A DNA stretch of 64,000 nt from Tethya wilhelma (Eukaryota; Porifera; Demospongiae; Tethyida; Tethyidae), in assembly GCA_964030475.1 (NCBI GenBank), contig CAXIPT010000010.1, positions 2,930,602 to 2,994,601 on the forward strand, given 5' to 3'. Made by a program: the position numbers and the translations under genes. Positions 35,001 to 46,182 of this stretch are shown one piece after another; position 1 is the stretch's first letter; the number at the start of each line of letters is the position of its first letter. The notes below the pieces were generated by a model that worked only from the letters and a program-made list of their open reading frames with translations, searched no databases and was not told where the DNA came from.

Positions 35001-36268
35001 ACTTTTTTTGCAAAAAGTGTATTTTTTGGTCCAAGAAAATTTTCTAAATCCATAGTCACACAAAAACTAAATTCTTTATCTCTACTGCGAGAAAACTTGT
35101 TTTTCACCAACAATGTTCTTTACAACAAGAAAATGTTCCATGTGTTGATAAAAGTAAAATTTCACCAAAGTGTTCCTTTTGTGCAGAAAAATGTGTTCAA
35201 CTCAAAATAAACGTTGTAAGAAAAAGTCAACTTTTTGATTATAGAAAATTTTTCTAAGTCCATAGTCACACAAAAAAAATTATTTTTTTTTCTACCTTGA
35301 AAAAACTTTGTTTTTCACTAACAACATTTTCTACAAAAACAGAATTTTTCATGGGTTGAAAAAAGTAAAAATATTCAAAGTGTTTCTTCTGCGCTGAAAA
35401 TTGTTTTCATATCAAAATAAACGTTTTTTGCAAAAAGTGTACTTTTTGGTCTTAGAAAATCTTCCAAGTCCTTCATCACACAAAAGAACTAAGTTCTTTA
35501 TCTCAATTGTGAGAAAACTTTGTTATTCACCAAAAATGTTATTTACACCAAGAGAATGTTTCATGTGTTGAAAAAAGCAAAATTTCACCAAAGTATTTCT
35601 CTTAAGCTGAAAAATGTTTTCAAGTCAAAATGAATGTTTTAGCAAAAAGTGTAATTTTTGGTCTTAGAAAATTTTCTAAGTCGATTGTTACACAAAAAAA
35701 CTAAGTTTTTTATCTTTACCGAGAGAAAACTTTTTTTTCACGGACAATGCTTTTAACTCAAGAAAATGTTTCATGTGTTGAAAAAAGTGAAATTTCACCA
35801 AAGTGTTTCTTTTGAGCTGAAAATTGCTTTCAAATGAAAATAAACGTTTTAAGCAAAAAGAGGACTTTTTGTTCTTAGAAAAATTTTCTAAGTCCATAGT
35901 CACACATAAACCTAGTTGTTTATTTCTACCGTGAGCAAACCTTGTTTTTCAGCGACAATGTGTTTTACACAAGACAATGTTCCATGAGTTGAAAAAAGTA
36001 AAATTACACCAAAGTATTTGTTTTGTGCTGAAAATTGTTTTCAAGTAAAAATAAGCGTTTTTTTTCAAAAAGTAAAGTTTTTGGTCTTAAAAAATTTTCT
36101 AAGTCCATAGTCACACAAAAAAACTAAGTTCTTTATTTTTACCATGAGAAAACTTTGTGTTTCAACAACAATGTTTTTTACACTACAAGAATGTTTCATG
36201 TGTTGAAAAAAGTAAAATTTAACCAAATTGTTTTTTCTGAGCTGAAAATTGTTTTCAAGTCAAAATAT
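32010..36268 (+). repeat. satellite array, forward orientation (~20 units of ~205-215 bp)
   Basis: Each degenerate unit holds the perfect 18-bp palindrome CTTAGAAAATTTTCTAAG or a close variant, then CCATAGTCACACA, AAACTAAGTTCTTTAT, CGTGAGAAAACTTTG, TTCACCGACAATG, GTGTTGAAAAAAGTAAAAT, CAAAGTGTTT and TTTTCAAGTCAAAATAAACG. Spacings I measured are 202, 212 and 215 bp. Some units are internally deleted. Open frames inside are by-products of AT-rich repeats. Confidence 0.9.
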
Positions 36269-36767
36269 GTGACCTGTCAAGGGAAAACGTGCCGGTTAGG
36301 AAATTATTGTTTTTGGAGTAAAATGCGGTTTTAGTTTAATTCGCGTTTTTGCGCGAAAATTTTTTTCTTGCACGGCTGTGATGCGCTACATCTCAGCATG
36401 CTCCATGCAAAATTTGAGGGGTGGAGCTGCTTCTGTTGCAGAGATATAGACAGCAATGTCAGCCTCGTTCATTTTTNCACACAGCATTTCATAATTACAG
36501 TATACTTCTACGTTACAATAACATTAAAGTAAGATTTAATTCTGCCAAAGAGGGGCAAATCATCATCATCCTGCCAGCTATAGTGAACAAAATCTGAGTG
36601 ATAGAAATGTTGACCAAAATTTCAATCCAGTTAGGTCTGTATGAATGCACATCATGAATAATGAGTTAATACACCACCATGTATGAACATAAAATTAAAG
36701 CATGCATACCCACGCATGCAATAATATTGATTATATACAAGACCAAAAAAAACATTGAAAATGTAAT
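36269..36767. other. spacer, no gene recognised
   Basis: Contains a G/C-richer piece (GTTTTTGCGCGAAAATTT near 36345) and the N at 36477. Nothing else recognised. Confidence 0.35.
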
Positions 36768-37795
36768 GAGACATAGGAATGGCCAAATCGTAAAAAGAAC
36801 GCAAACAAGATGGAATGGCTGAATGAGTGTGTGCAGAATTCTTCCTGTGTGGGCTGCATGTAGTACTCTCTTCCCATGTTGAGTACCTCATGTTGCCCAT
36901 AGGAATAATTCTTTACACACTCAAACCAGCCATTCCATCTTGTTTGCTTTCTTTTTACGATTTGGACATTCCTATGTCTCATTACATTTCCAATTTTTTT
37001 TTATACTTGTTCTCATTTTTTCATAATTCTATTAATCACATTTGAGTTGTCTTGTACTCTATATATCAGCATGAATATTATAGCTTGTATAATCTACTGG
37101 TATGCTATGAGTAAAGTGAAGCATCTCAGCTCTGGAGGCTGGAATGTGTATCTAACAAAATTTACTAGCTTTACTTTTCTTATAATGACAACAACATAAT
37201 AAGTGTAACATTAAAGTAGCCTATTCACCTCCTAAATATTGAAGACTGAAAGATTACAGAGAGCTCAGCACAACCAGAAATCTTCAGGTGAAAGCAGGCA
37301 GGCAGTGAATATTCAGATTCCAAATAACGCACACCTGTATCTGGAAAAGGGTCGTCACTTTAAAATGTTCAAGTAGCTAAATTATGAATTATGCATGAGT
37401 GTAGCTGCCATACGAAGAAGGCGAGAGACAAGAGACACAGAAAAACGATACCAAAAGCACGTAAAGACAAATATACCAATTAAGTTTATTCGTTCAAGAA
37501 TCAGCTTCTGAAAGTGAACAGTCTTTGAGAAAAGTTGAGCCATCATAGAAGAAGAAGAAGATGGAGAAAATTGGAGGTTTGGCATATTTTAGTTTGGTAC
37601 TTTAGCGATGGTTTTAAGCCATGTTTTTGGGCTTGTTGGAAAGAGAATGAGCTAAATAGTAGCTTGAGAAGCCTTTTAGTGGCAAGCAGTCAGTTTTTGC
37701 AGAGTTATTCGCGTGAATATTTGTATTGTGCTAACGGACCATCCGTGCCATTCCAATGTACCCAGTACTACCGTACTGGGAATATGCATGTACCT
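36768..37795. repeat. dispersed repeat R1, fullest copy, with a hairpin end
   Basis: The left part is an inverted repeat: ACATAGGAATGGCCAAATCG at 36770 pairs with CGATTTGGACATTCCTATGT at 36958. The rest is collinear with 475-1240 and ends with CCCAGTACTACCGTACTGGG, itself a near palindrome. Confidence 0.6.
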
Positions 37796-37959
37796 TGAAA
37801 TGGAATTCTCATCATTGACAGCAAAGAATTTATCTCTTTATAATTGACATCATCCTTCAAGAGATTAACAGTTTTGCCTATAGACATGTATGGATGTGCA
37901 AATTAACATGTATAATGTTAAACATGCATCCACTAAAACTTAATGCGTGCATACATGGT

Positions 37960-38139
37960 CCACACTGTGTTTCATCAGAAGTGAAAAATTTTCCTTGAAG
38001 ATGGGCACACAGTAATTTTTGGTGTCTCATAGCAATTGAATAGGTGATGTTCTTCAAGTTTACAAGTTTGGCAACACTTTTAAAGTAGGAATTTTTTGCT
38101 TCCATCCTCATACACTAGCTAGTGATCAATGGACCAATC
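37960..38139 (-). pseudogene. exon of the C2H2/NPFxGLET gene, with in-frame stop
   Basis: The acceptor ATGCAG precedes GATTGGTCC, and the reading is IGPLITS-stop-CMRMEAKNSYFK followed by NITYSIAMRHQKLLCAHLQ. In the proteins of this family I recall, a Trp stands where the TAG (38114-38116) now is. The preceding exon is 38343-38397. It is the continuation of the gene at 40414-43318 on the other side of the inverted satellite array. Confidence 0.65.
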
Positions 38140-38199
38140 CTGCATGTCATGCAGACAGTGTGTGTGCATGCCATATATACTGTACTGTGTACTGTGTGT

Positions 38200-38272
38200 G
38201 TCATGTGCCATGTGTGTGTGTGTGTACGTGTGTCACGGTGCGTGTGTGTGTATGTGTGTGTGTGTGTGCCAG
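38200..38272. repeat. (TG)n microsatellite in intron
   Basis: Impure GT run between the two exons of the C2H2/NPFxGLET gene. Confidence 0.9.
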
Positions 38273-38342
38273 TGGTGTCCTGGCATGTGTGCATAATCAG
38301 AATTATTAACTCACATACAATCTTGGCACTGACTTAGCTTAC

Positions 38343-38397
38343 TCGAGCATTTGCCTTGGAAAGTGCAGCATGTAGTGCATTTTTGGTGTAAAATCAA
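38343..38397 (-). CDS. short exon of the C2H2/NPFxGLET gene
   Basis: Between acceptor CCCTTCAG and donor GTAAGC the frame reads DFTPKMHYMLHFPRQMLE. The phase (two bases left) joins exactly to the 38139 exon. The PKMHYMLH block is a family hallmark, from memory. The inverted satellite array begins about 15-30 bp upstream of it. Confidence 0.6.
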
Positions 38398-38409
38398 CTG
38401 AAGGGTAGC

Positions 38410-40413
38410 AAAAGTGAAATTTACGATGGACTTAGAAAATTTTCTAAGACCAAAAACTACACTTTTTGCATAAACGTTTATTTTGACTTGAAAACAATTT
38501 TGAGCTCAGAATAAACACTTGGGTTAAATTTTCCTTTTTTCAACACATTAAACATTCTCTTAATGTAAAAAACATTGTTGGTAAAATAACAAAGTTTTCT
38601 CACGGTAGAGGTAAACAACTTAGTTTTATTGTGTGACTATGGATTTAAACAAAAAAGTACACTTTTTGCAAAAAGTTTTTTTTTGATTTGAAAACAATTT
38701 TCAGCACAAAACAAACACTTTGGTGAAATTTTACTTTTTTCAACTCATGGTGTAAATAACATTGTTGGTGAAAAATAAAGTTTTCTCACGGTAGAGATAA
38801 AGAACTTAGTTTTTTTGTATGACTATGGACTTAGAAAATTTTCTAAGACCAAAAACTTCACTTTTTGCAAAAAAACGTTTATTTTGACTTGAAAACAATT
38901 TTCAGCTCAAAACAAACACTTTGGTGAAATTTTACTCTTTTCAACACATAAAACATTCTCTTGGTGTAAATAACAATGTTAGTGAAAAATAAAAGTTTCT
39001 CACGGTAGAGATAAAGAACTTAGTTTTTTTGTGTGACTATGGACTTAGAAAATTTTCTAACACGAAAAAGTTCACTTTTTGCAAAAAACGCTTATTTTGA
39101 CTTGAAAACCATTTTCAGTACAAAACAAATACTTTCGTGAAATTTTACTTTTCTCAACCTATGTAACATTGTCTTGTTTAAAAAACATTGTCGGTGAAAC
39201 AAAGTTTTCTCACGATAGAAATAAAGAACTTAGTTTATGTGTGACTATGGACTTAGAAAATTTTCCAAGACCAAAAACTTCCCTTTTTTTAAAAAACGTA
39301 TATTTTGACTTGAAAACAATTTTCAGTTAAAACAAACCCTTTGGTTAAATTTTACTTCTTTTAACACATGAAACATTCTCTTAATGTAAAAAACATTGTT
39401 GGTAAAATAACAAAGTTTTCTCACGGTAGAGGTAAACAACTTAGTTTTATTGTGTGACTATGGATTTAAACAAAAAAGTACACTTTTTGCAAAAAACGTT
39501 TATTTTTACTTGAAAACAATTTTCAGCACAAAAACAACCGTTTGGTGAAATTTTACTCTTTTCAACACATAAAACGTTTTGTTGGTGTAGAAAACATTGT
39601 TGTTTAAAAACAAAGTTTTCTCACGGTAGAAATAAAGAACTTATTGTTTAAGTCTGACTATGGAATTAGAAAAGTTTTCTAAGACCAAAAATTTTACTTT
39701 TAGCTTAAAACGTTTATTTTCACTTGAAAACAATTTTCAGCTCAAAAGAAACACTTTGGTTAAATTTTGCTTTTTTCAACACATGAAACATTCTCTTGTT
39801 TAAAAAACATTGTTGGTGAATAACAAAGTTTTCTCCTGGTAAAGATAGAGAACTTAGTTTTTTGTGTAACGATGGACTTAGAAAATTTTCTAAGACTAAA
39901 AAGTACATTTTTTGCTAAAAACGTTTATTTTAACTTGAAAACAATTGTCAGCTCAAAAGAAACACTTTGGTGAAATTTTACTTTTTTCAACACATAACAT
40001 TGTCTTGTTTAAAAAACATTGTCGGTGAAAAACAAAGTTTTCTCACGGTAGAAATAAAGAACTTAGTTTATGTGTGATTACGGACATAGAAAATTTTCTA
40101 AGACCAAAAACTTTCCTTTTTGCTTAAAACATATATTTTGACTTGAAAATTATTTTCAGCACAAATAAACACTTTGGTGAAATTTTACTTTTTTCAACAC
40201 ATGGAACATTTTCTTGGTGTAAAAAACATTGTTGGTGAAAAACAATGTTTTCTCATGGTGGAAATAAAGAACTTAGTTTTTTTGTGTGACTATGGACTTA
40301 GACATATATTTGACTTGAAAATTATTTTCAGCACAAAATAAACACTTTGGTGAAATTTTACTTTTTTCAACACATGGAACATTTTCTTGGTGTAAATAAC
40401 ATTGTTGGTGAAA
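38410..40413 (-). repeat. satellite array, inverted orientation (~9-10 units)
   Basis: The same unit as at 32010-36268 but reverse complemented: GTGTGACTATGGACTTAG, CTTAGAAAATTTTCTAAG, GTTTATTTTGACTTGAAAAC, GTGAAATTTTACTTTTTTCA and TTTTCTCACGGTAGA in order. The right edge at 40413 abuts coding sequence ending ...LKASF. Confidence 0.9.
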
Positions 40414-41324
40414 GATGCCTTCAAAGTTATCCTGGATGTGCTAAACTTGACTATATCAAGCATGAGAAGGTAGCATTGCCAAAAGCTATCATCATCAGGA
40501 ATTTTGTCGCCTATCATCATCGGAAGGAAGACTGAAAGCGTCCAGATTTGAATTGCTATAGTAAAGAGAAACCTTAATTACTACCATATTAGCACACAGT
40601 TAGTAAACAACCATGCTTGGGGTTTAAAACATTGGGGTGTAGCTATAGCTATATATGTGGTGCAAACAGTCAATATGAGCATGCAGAGTGTAATTAAGTA
40701 CACACTAGGCTTGTTCTAACTGTGTGCATGAGAACCAAATAAACATACCAGACAAGTGTAGCTTTGTATTCCATGATGCTATGTTTGTCAATTCAAAAGG
40801 CTTAGGGGCCTATTCCTTGCTTCAGCCTTAGCATAAGCAAAGTACCTAACTCTTTGATTCAAAAATTCAAGAGTGAAGTACTTCTTTTCACATATAAATT
40901 GTTGCAGCATTAATTTCATCTCTAAATGGAGCACACCTTCAAACAGAATGTGCATTACATCTTGTGGCAACTGGGTGCTATTGCATACATGAAAGTGGTT
41001 GATGTCATTAAGTGGACTGCAATAGTTAATACCATATGTTACTGTATTGGAAGTGGCAAGGGGGCCTGAGAGTAACGAACAATGGTGATCATATATATGT
41101 CATTGGAGTTCTCAAATGAAACTCTTCTTCACGAAACTAAGAGAAACATATTGTACTATACATAATGGTATAAGCTACATATGCATACATCATGGATATG
41201 ATACCTTAGTTTGGATTTGATCATGTGTGGCCATGCACATCGTAGAGCAAAGCTTACTCCAACTTTAAAACCACCTAGCTCATGTGCTGCTGGAGTGTCA
41301 GCCAATGCTAACAATATGGTCCCA

Positions 41325-41535
41325 TACCGTATAGCGGGAAATTTTCGTGGGGGAAATTTTTTTGCGAATTTCGTGGTTTGGCAGGCTTTCCGCGAAAATT
41401 TTCCCCCACGAAATTTGTAAGGTATGTGGTCGTCACGTATAGTTGAGACGCAATCCACGAAAATTTTCCCCGCGAATTTCTATTCAAGACAAAACCCAAA
41501 AATTCTCCCCCACGAAATTTTCCCGCTATACGGTA
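41325..41535. mobile_element. TA-flanked MITE inside an exon
   Basis: The element 41327-41533 (207 bp) has ends CCGTATAGCGGGAAATTTTC and the inverse, with TA on each side. Removing it and one TA restores the frame ERLYGTILLALADTP, so it entered coding sequence. TA duplication suggests a Tc1/mariner or related transposase. Inner GCGAAAATTTTCCCC inverted pieces allow extra hairpins. Confidence 0.8.
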
Positions 41536-42084
41536 TAACCTTTCTTCAGTTTTGGGAAGGCAAAGTCCTTCCTATAATAATAGTACACAATTTAATTTAA
41601 AGTCAGAAACGTAAATTCATACTGTGTACATACTGTTGAAAGTTTGTTTACGTCCTCAATAAACGGCTTTAGAATAGGTACAATGCCATATTTTTTGAGG
41701 TTGGAGGTAGTTACACAAGCAAACAGTTGAATTGCTTGATGAGTTGACCAAAGTTCAGGGCTGATATTACCAAGCATGTAGTAAAACAAACTTAAAGTAA
41801 TAAATTTATTATGAGGCATTGACAAACATTTTAAGGCACTGTATCAGTATACATATTAAATTATCGAACATAACCAGAAACGTTACAATATAATTGTGCT
41901 TAGCAAGCGACTACTGTTGACAAGATAGTTGTTATAAAACCAAATTAAATTTGAACACGTGGTATTACACTCAAAATGTCACAAAACATCTATTTTTAGC
42001 AGATACTGATACAGTTCCTTTTGTAAACTTGTAGTGCACTATATATCTCTACTCATGTGTGTCTATCATTCATACTCCTGCTGC

Positions 42085-42205
42085 TGCCGCACACATACAC
42101 ATACACATGAACTCACGCACATAATATTATTATATACACACACACACATCAATCCACATGCACATGCACGCACACATACATACACACAAACACACACACA
42201 CAGTT
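42085..42205. repeat. (CA)n-rich microsatellite in intron
   Basis: Interrupted CA runs (CACACATACAC-type) in the intron between the CNPLGAQ exon and the FYYMLGN exon. Confidence 0.9.
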
Positions 42206-43318
42206 TGCACATACCCAACTTGTGAACTCCACTCTGAGCACCTAGTGGATTGCAGGTTTCCACTTCGTCAAAGTACACAATGAGCTGTAAGGCTTTTACA
42301 ACACTACTGAAGAGACTATGCGATTGAAAGAGTTCACCATCGTAATAATCTGATATGTACCCATCATCACGTTGATGGGAATTGCAAACCTGTATACAAA
42401 AAATTCAACAATTATAATAACTATTATTCTTATTAAATGACAATATTAGCACCTCATCATAAATCTCATCGTTTTCCAAGAGAGATTTCAGTCCTTGAAG
42501 CAAAGGAACATACTGAAACGTGTCTTTCTGCTGGACTAGTACAATTGAAGAGCCTCTTCGTACATTATCCATACGAGTGCCTAGAGTGATTGTAATAGGC
42601 TTCTATGTGGTGCATGATAAAGTGCTACATGACATGCATTAATACTAACATTAATATAGGCATGTATATATGCATGGTGATATTATGTCATACTCTTACC
42701 ACTAGGCCAAAGTTGTCACAGTAGAATTTAGTCTTAAGATGTTCAGTTTCAAGTCCAATGAAGGGATTGATATTCAAAATAGGTGATAGATCAGGCATAC
42801 TAAGTTGAGATCCATCTGCACTAAAATGCTGCCGAATAGCCTCCTCTACATCAGACTGTAAATCCCTTGCTAGATTTGTGACCATTTCTTGCACTTTGCT
42901 TACAGCAAAGTCAATAGATTTTTGAGTTAGTTTATGTTGTTCCTTCATTAACAGTGCTGCTGCCCTAGTAGCACATAGCCTTGGTGCTACAGTAAGTGCT
43001 GCTAAGGTCTGCATTTAGATCAGCAACATCAGCATCATGATCATCCCTTAAGGTTTGTTCATCATCAGTACGTAAACCCTCGGAATCTAGAATTGTAGGT
43101 GGAGGAGAAGGGTGGCCACCAGGATGATTTCGACGAATATGAGATTGAAATCCAGAATGGGTACGAAAACGTCTTGGACATCCATCGATTCCACATTTCA
43201 TGCTTAAATTTGTTTCACTGGAGTGGGCTTCAAAGGAGTGGCAAACATGTATCCATTGTTGAGAGCGAAAGGTGCAACGTTGACAGTGATACATGTTGCA
43301 ATCCTCATACAAGATCAT

Positions 43319-43666
43319 GATGCTCTTTATGCTTTAGTGCTAAGAGTCTCAGAGATGCGCATATGCACGCACAAGCATTCTCGAGATCGCTGGAGCTCCA
43401 TCTCGTTGTTATGATAATAAATTGAAATTGCACGGATAATTAGAGAGTGTATGTCCTAAATTTGATTGGTCAATTGATCTACTATGCCTAGTTTTTTGGG
43501 CGCCAATGCATGCCTTGTGCAGCTGCAGCAGCGGTACGGCAGAGCTATACTCACTGACTCTTTTGAAAACTTCAAGTGAAACTAGTTAAGTTTTGAGTTA
43601 TAGAGTATACAAGCTTTTGTTTGCTTTGTTCGTTTCGTTCAGAACTGAAGATTGAGACAGCGAGTC
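43319..43666. promoter_or_regulatory. putative bidirectional promoter region, copy 1
   Basis: The 350 bp between the divergent starts of the C2H2 gene (minus) and the SAM gene (plus) are duplicated almost unchanged at 45823-46182, including CCTAGTTTTTTGGGCGCC and GATTGGTCAATTGATC (a CCAAT-like ATTGGTCAAT). Promoter function is inferred from the divergent gene arrangement only. Confidence 0.45.
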
Positions 43667-45205
43667 ATGGCCTCAGGCTATAATAGTTCCGACTCATCAG
43701 ACGCCAGCGATATAGCACGGTTCGAGTCTACAAAGGCCACTTCAGAAAAAGTTTGAAAAAAAGTCTGTATCTGAAGTGGGCTATTGGTTGGAGGAGAATG
43801 GGTTTTGTCAAACAGTAATTGACACCTTTAAAGGTGAGTGCCAAGCTATTGTCTGTGCCGGAGGTGGCACGGTGATCAGTTGAATGTTTCAATATGTCAC
43901 TAATAGACCAAGAGATGGACGAAGAAGCTGTTAGTACAGCGTTTGCCTGTTGTCCAGGGCCAGACTCGCTGAAAGATGTCATTGTCAAGTTTGGTCAAAG
44001 GCTCAAAGTGTATCGCGCCTTGAAGGCAGTTTTCAGTGAGAAAGAGGTCAGTATACACACTGTAAAACAATTTCAGCTATATACAAATTACATGACATTG
44101 CAATTTTATCTAGACTGCATTTGAAGAGGCATTCCAGAGCGAGCCGTCAAGGCCAAATACTGTAAGTTGATCCTGTCATAGCAACCACAGCCTTGTATTG
44201 CAACATATTTTATGCAGCCGGACAATTTTTCCTCCTCCTCAACTGCTTCCTCAACTAGTAGTACTCCTCTTCTAAGTCAACTGCCTAAAAGTGGTGGCAA
44301 ATGAAAGGTATAATAATACATTTTCATTTATAGTATTCAAATGTAGACAACATGCAATGTCATGTCTTGCACTTTTGGCAGAAGCTGTCGTATTCTCCTG
44401 CTTCACCTGGTCGTTCTGTAGAATCTCCACTTTTGTTTTCGACTAAAGTTAGTTTTCAATATCACTGATTCTGGTTTCTCTATGTATACATGCATGCTTG
44501 CAGAGTTCCAAACTGAAAACAAAATTGCCCATTCCTTTCCTGATTCCAAAGTTCCGGCAAGACACCATGGAGAATCTTGTGAAAGAGCGAATCAGTGACA
44601 GCGATTGTATACATATGGTTGCTGTACTTGGTACAGTGATCTGTGCCTACATACAAAAGGCTTCAACGAAGGACTGCCAAGTTGTTGCTGACACTCTACT
44701 TGCCAAGTACCCATTTCTCAAGAAATCTGTAATAAGTTTTTCAAAAATTAAGTATCATTTTATAATAATATCTATGTTTATTAATAGTACTCCTGGCAAC
44801 ACTACATTTATCAAAAGTGTCAAAATATAAATCGACCCAAGTCAAACTCTGATCCTAGACTTCCACGAAGTGAGAGTTCAAGGAAACACATCTATCCAAG
44901 CCTTGATGAAAACCCAGAGGATGAAGTTTCGACTGAACGGAACAAAAGACATCTGGGGGAGGAATTAGAGAAGACTAAATCTTCTGAAGAGAAACTAACC
45001 GATTTAATGGAACGTACTTTTGCTAGCAGACGGCCATGGATTTTGGATGAAGCCAAGAGCGTAGAAGAAATTTATTTAGCTTACCCATTGCTCAAGAAAC
45101 ATAGCTATGTATGTTACATATGTAATTGCATGTGCACATGTTAAATATATCCACATTGATCCTATAGGTTTCTCTGCTTATCATGAAGGAGAGTAATTGT
45201 CGAAG
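43667..45205 (+). pseudogene. SAM-domain protein, SAMD3-like, copy 1 (partial)
   Basis: From ATG at 43667 (MASGYNSSDSSDASD) the frame is lost before FEKKSVSEVGYWLEENGFCQ and TFK, a SAM helix 1-2 segment ending at donor GGTGAGT (about 43832). The next exon (about 43905-44047) reads DEEAVSTAFACCPGPDSLKD and GQRLKVYRALKAVF, the rest of the SAM domain. An exon at 44505-44730 has PIPFLIPKFRQDTMENLVKE and QVVADTLLAKYPFLKK, and one at 44835-45110 has RRPWILDEAKSVEEIYLAYP. The order fits SAMD3-like proteins of fish and invertebrates. Copy 1 stops at the N at 45206. It is transcribed away from the C2H2 gene. Confidence 0.65.
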
Positions 45206-45206
45206 N
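45206..45206. other. single N, homology break
   Basis: Left is SAM gene exon, right is C2H2 gene copy 2 tail; the second SAM copy continues uninterrupted at this point (47715 onward). Confidence 0.7.
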
Positions 45207-45813
45207 TACGTGAATCCTCAGTGAGGCTATTCTCCTCGTCTCTACCAACTCACTGGAATGAAACTGTTGTTTCCCACGCATAAAAGGAGGTATGTTGAGC
45301 CCAATACCTCGAGGAGCTAAGTCTTCCATGATCTCAAATCCTCTGTCTGCCATTATTGAGTCTCCACTAAAATCCCTTGCTAGATTTGTGACCATTTCTT
45401 GCACTTTGCTTACAGCAAAGTCAATAGATTTTTGAGTTAGTTTATGTTGTTCCTTCATTTGCAACAAAAACAGTGCTGCTGCCCTAGTAGCACATAGCCT
45501 TGGTGCTACAGTAAGTGCTGCCAAGGTCTGCATTTAGATCAGCAACATCAGCATCATGATCATCCCTTAAGGTTTGTTCATCATCAGTACGTAAATCCTC
45601 GGAATCTAGAATTGTAGGTGGAGGAGAAGGGTGGCCACCAGGATGATTTCGACGAATATGAGATTGAAATCCAGAACGGGTACGAAAACGTCTTGGACAT
45701 CCATCGATTCCACATTTCATGCTTAAATTTGTTTCACTAGAGTGGGCTTCAAAGGAGTGGCGAACATGTATCCATTGTTGAGAGCGAAAGGTGCAACGTT
45801 GACAGTGATACAT
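45207..45813 (-). pseudogene. C2H2/NPFxGLET gene 5' exons, copy 2
   Basis: The finger exon (MYHCQRCTFRSQQWIH, CGIDGCPRRFRTRSGFQSH) is repeated with a few substitutions. A TAC to TAA change upstream removes the longer start seen in copy 1. The following exon includes FLLQMKEQHKLTQKS, slightly longer than in copy 1, then diverges after NLARDF into a different tail up to the N at 45206. It is head to head with SAM gene copy 2. Confidence 0.65.
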
Positions 45814-45822
45814 GTTGCAATC

Positions 45823-46182
45823 CTCTTACAAGATCATGATGCTCTTTACGCTTTAGTGCTAAGAGTCTCAGAGATGCGCATATGCGCGCACAAGCATTCT
45901 CGGGATCGCTGGAGCTCCATCTCGTTATGATAATAAATTGAAATTGCACGGATAATTAGAGAGTGTATGTCCTAAATTTGATTGGTCAATTGATCTACCA
46001 CGCCTAGTTTTTTGGGCGCCAATGCATGCCTTGTGCAGCTGCAGCAGCGATACGGCAGAGCTATACTCACTGACTCTTTTGAAAACTTCAAGTGAAACTA
46101 GTTGAGTTTTGAGTTATAGAGTATACAAGCTTTTGTTTGCTTTGTTCGTTTCGTTCAGAACTGAAGATTGAGACAGCGAGTC
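45823..46182. promoter_or_regulatory. putative bidirectional promoter region, copy 2
   Basis: Near-identical to 43319-43666, between divergent starts at 45813 and 46183. Confidence 0.4.

Larger units (their letters stand above)
40414..43318 (-). pseudogene. C2H2-finger TE-linked gene (NPFxGLET family), multi-exon
   Basis: Minus-strand exons in order: MYHCQRCTFRSQQWIH and CGIDGCPRRFRTHSGFQSH (two C2H2-like fingers, Met at 43294 is the start kept in both copies); MKEQHKLTQKSIDFAV and NPFIGLETEHLKTKFY to donor at about 42700; GTRMDNVRRGSSIVLVQQKD with YVPLLQGLKSLLEND (about 42440-42580); DGYISDYYDGELFQ and YFDEVETCNPLGAQ (about 42215-42390); FYYMLGNISPELWSTHQAIQ (41600-41815); GTILLALADTPAAHELGGFK (41215-41330 and 41536-41575, split by a MITE); YGINYCSPLNDINHFH with LPQDVMHILFEGVLHLEMKL (40790-41060); IGDKIPDDDSFWQCYLLMLD (40450-40520). 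The order matches a large uncharacterised TE-associated family of fish, cnidarians and sponges, from memory. A frameshift near 41090, an exonic MITE, the satellite array and the TAG at 38114 show that it is dead. Molecular function is not known to me. Confidence 0.7.

Noticed and set aside
32010..40413. Satellite arrays as a CRISPR array
   Set aside because: Units of about 210 bp are similar along their whole length, with no short repeat plus unique spacer pattern, and the genome is eukaryotic.
43894..44124. Start at 43894 for the SAM gene
   Set aside because: The SAM domain begins in the upstream exon (GYWLEENGFCQ) and the Met lies inside what looks like the intron end.
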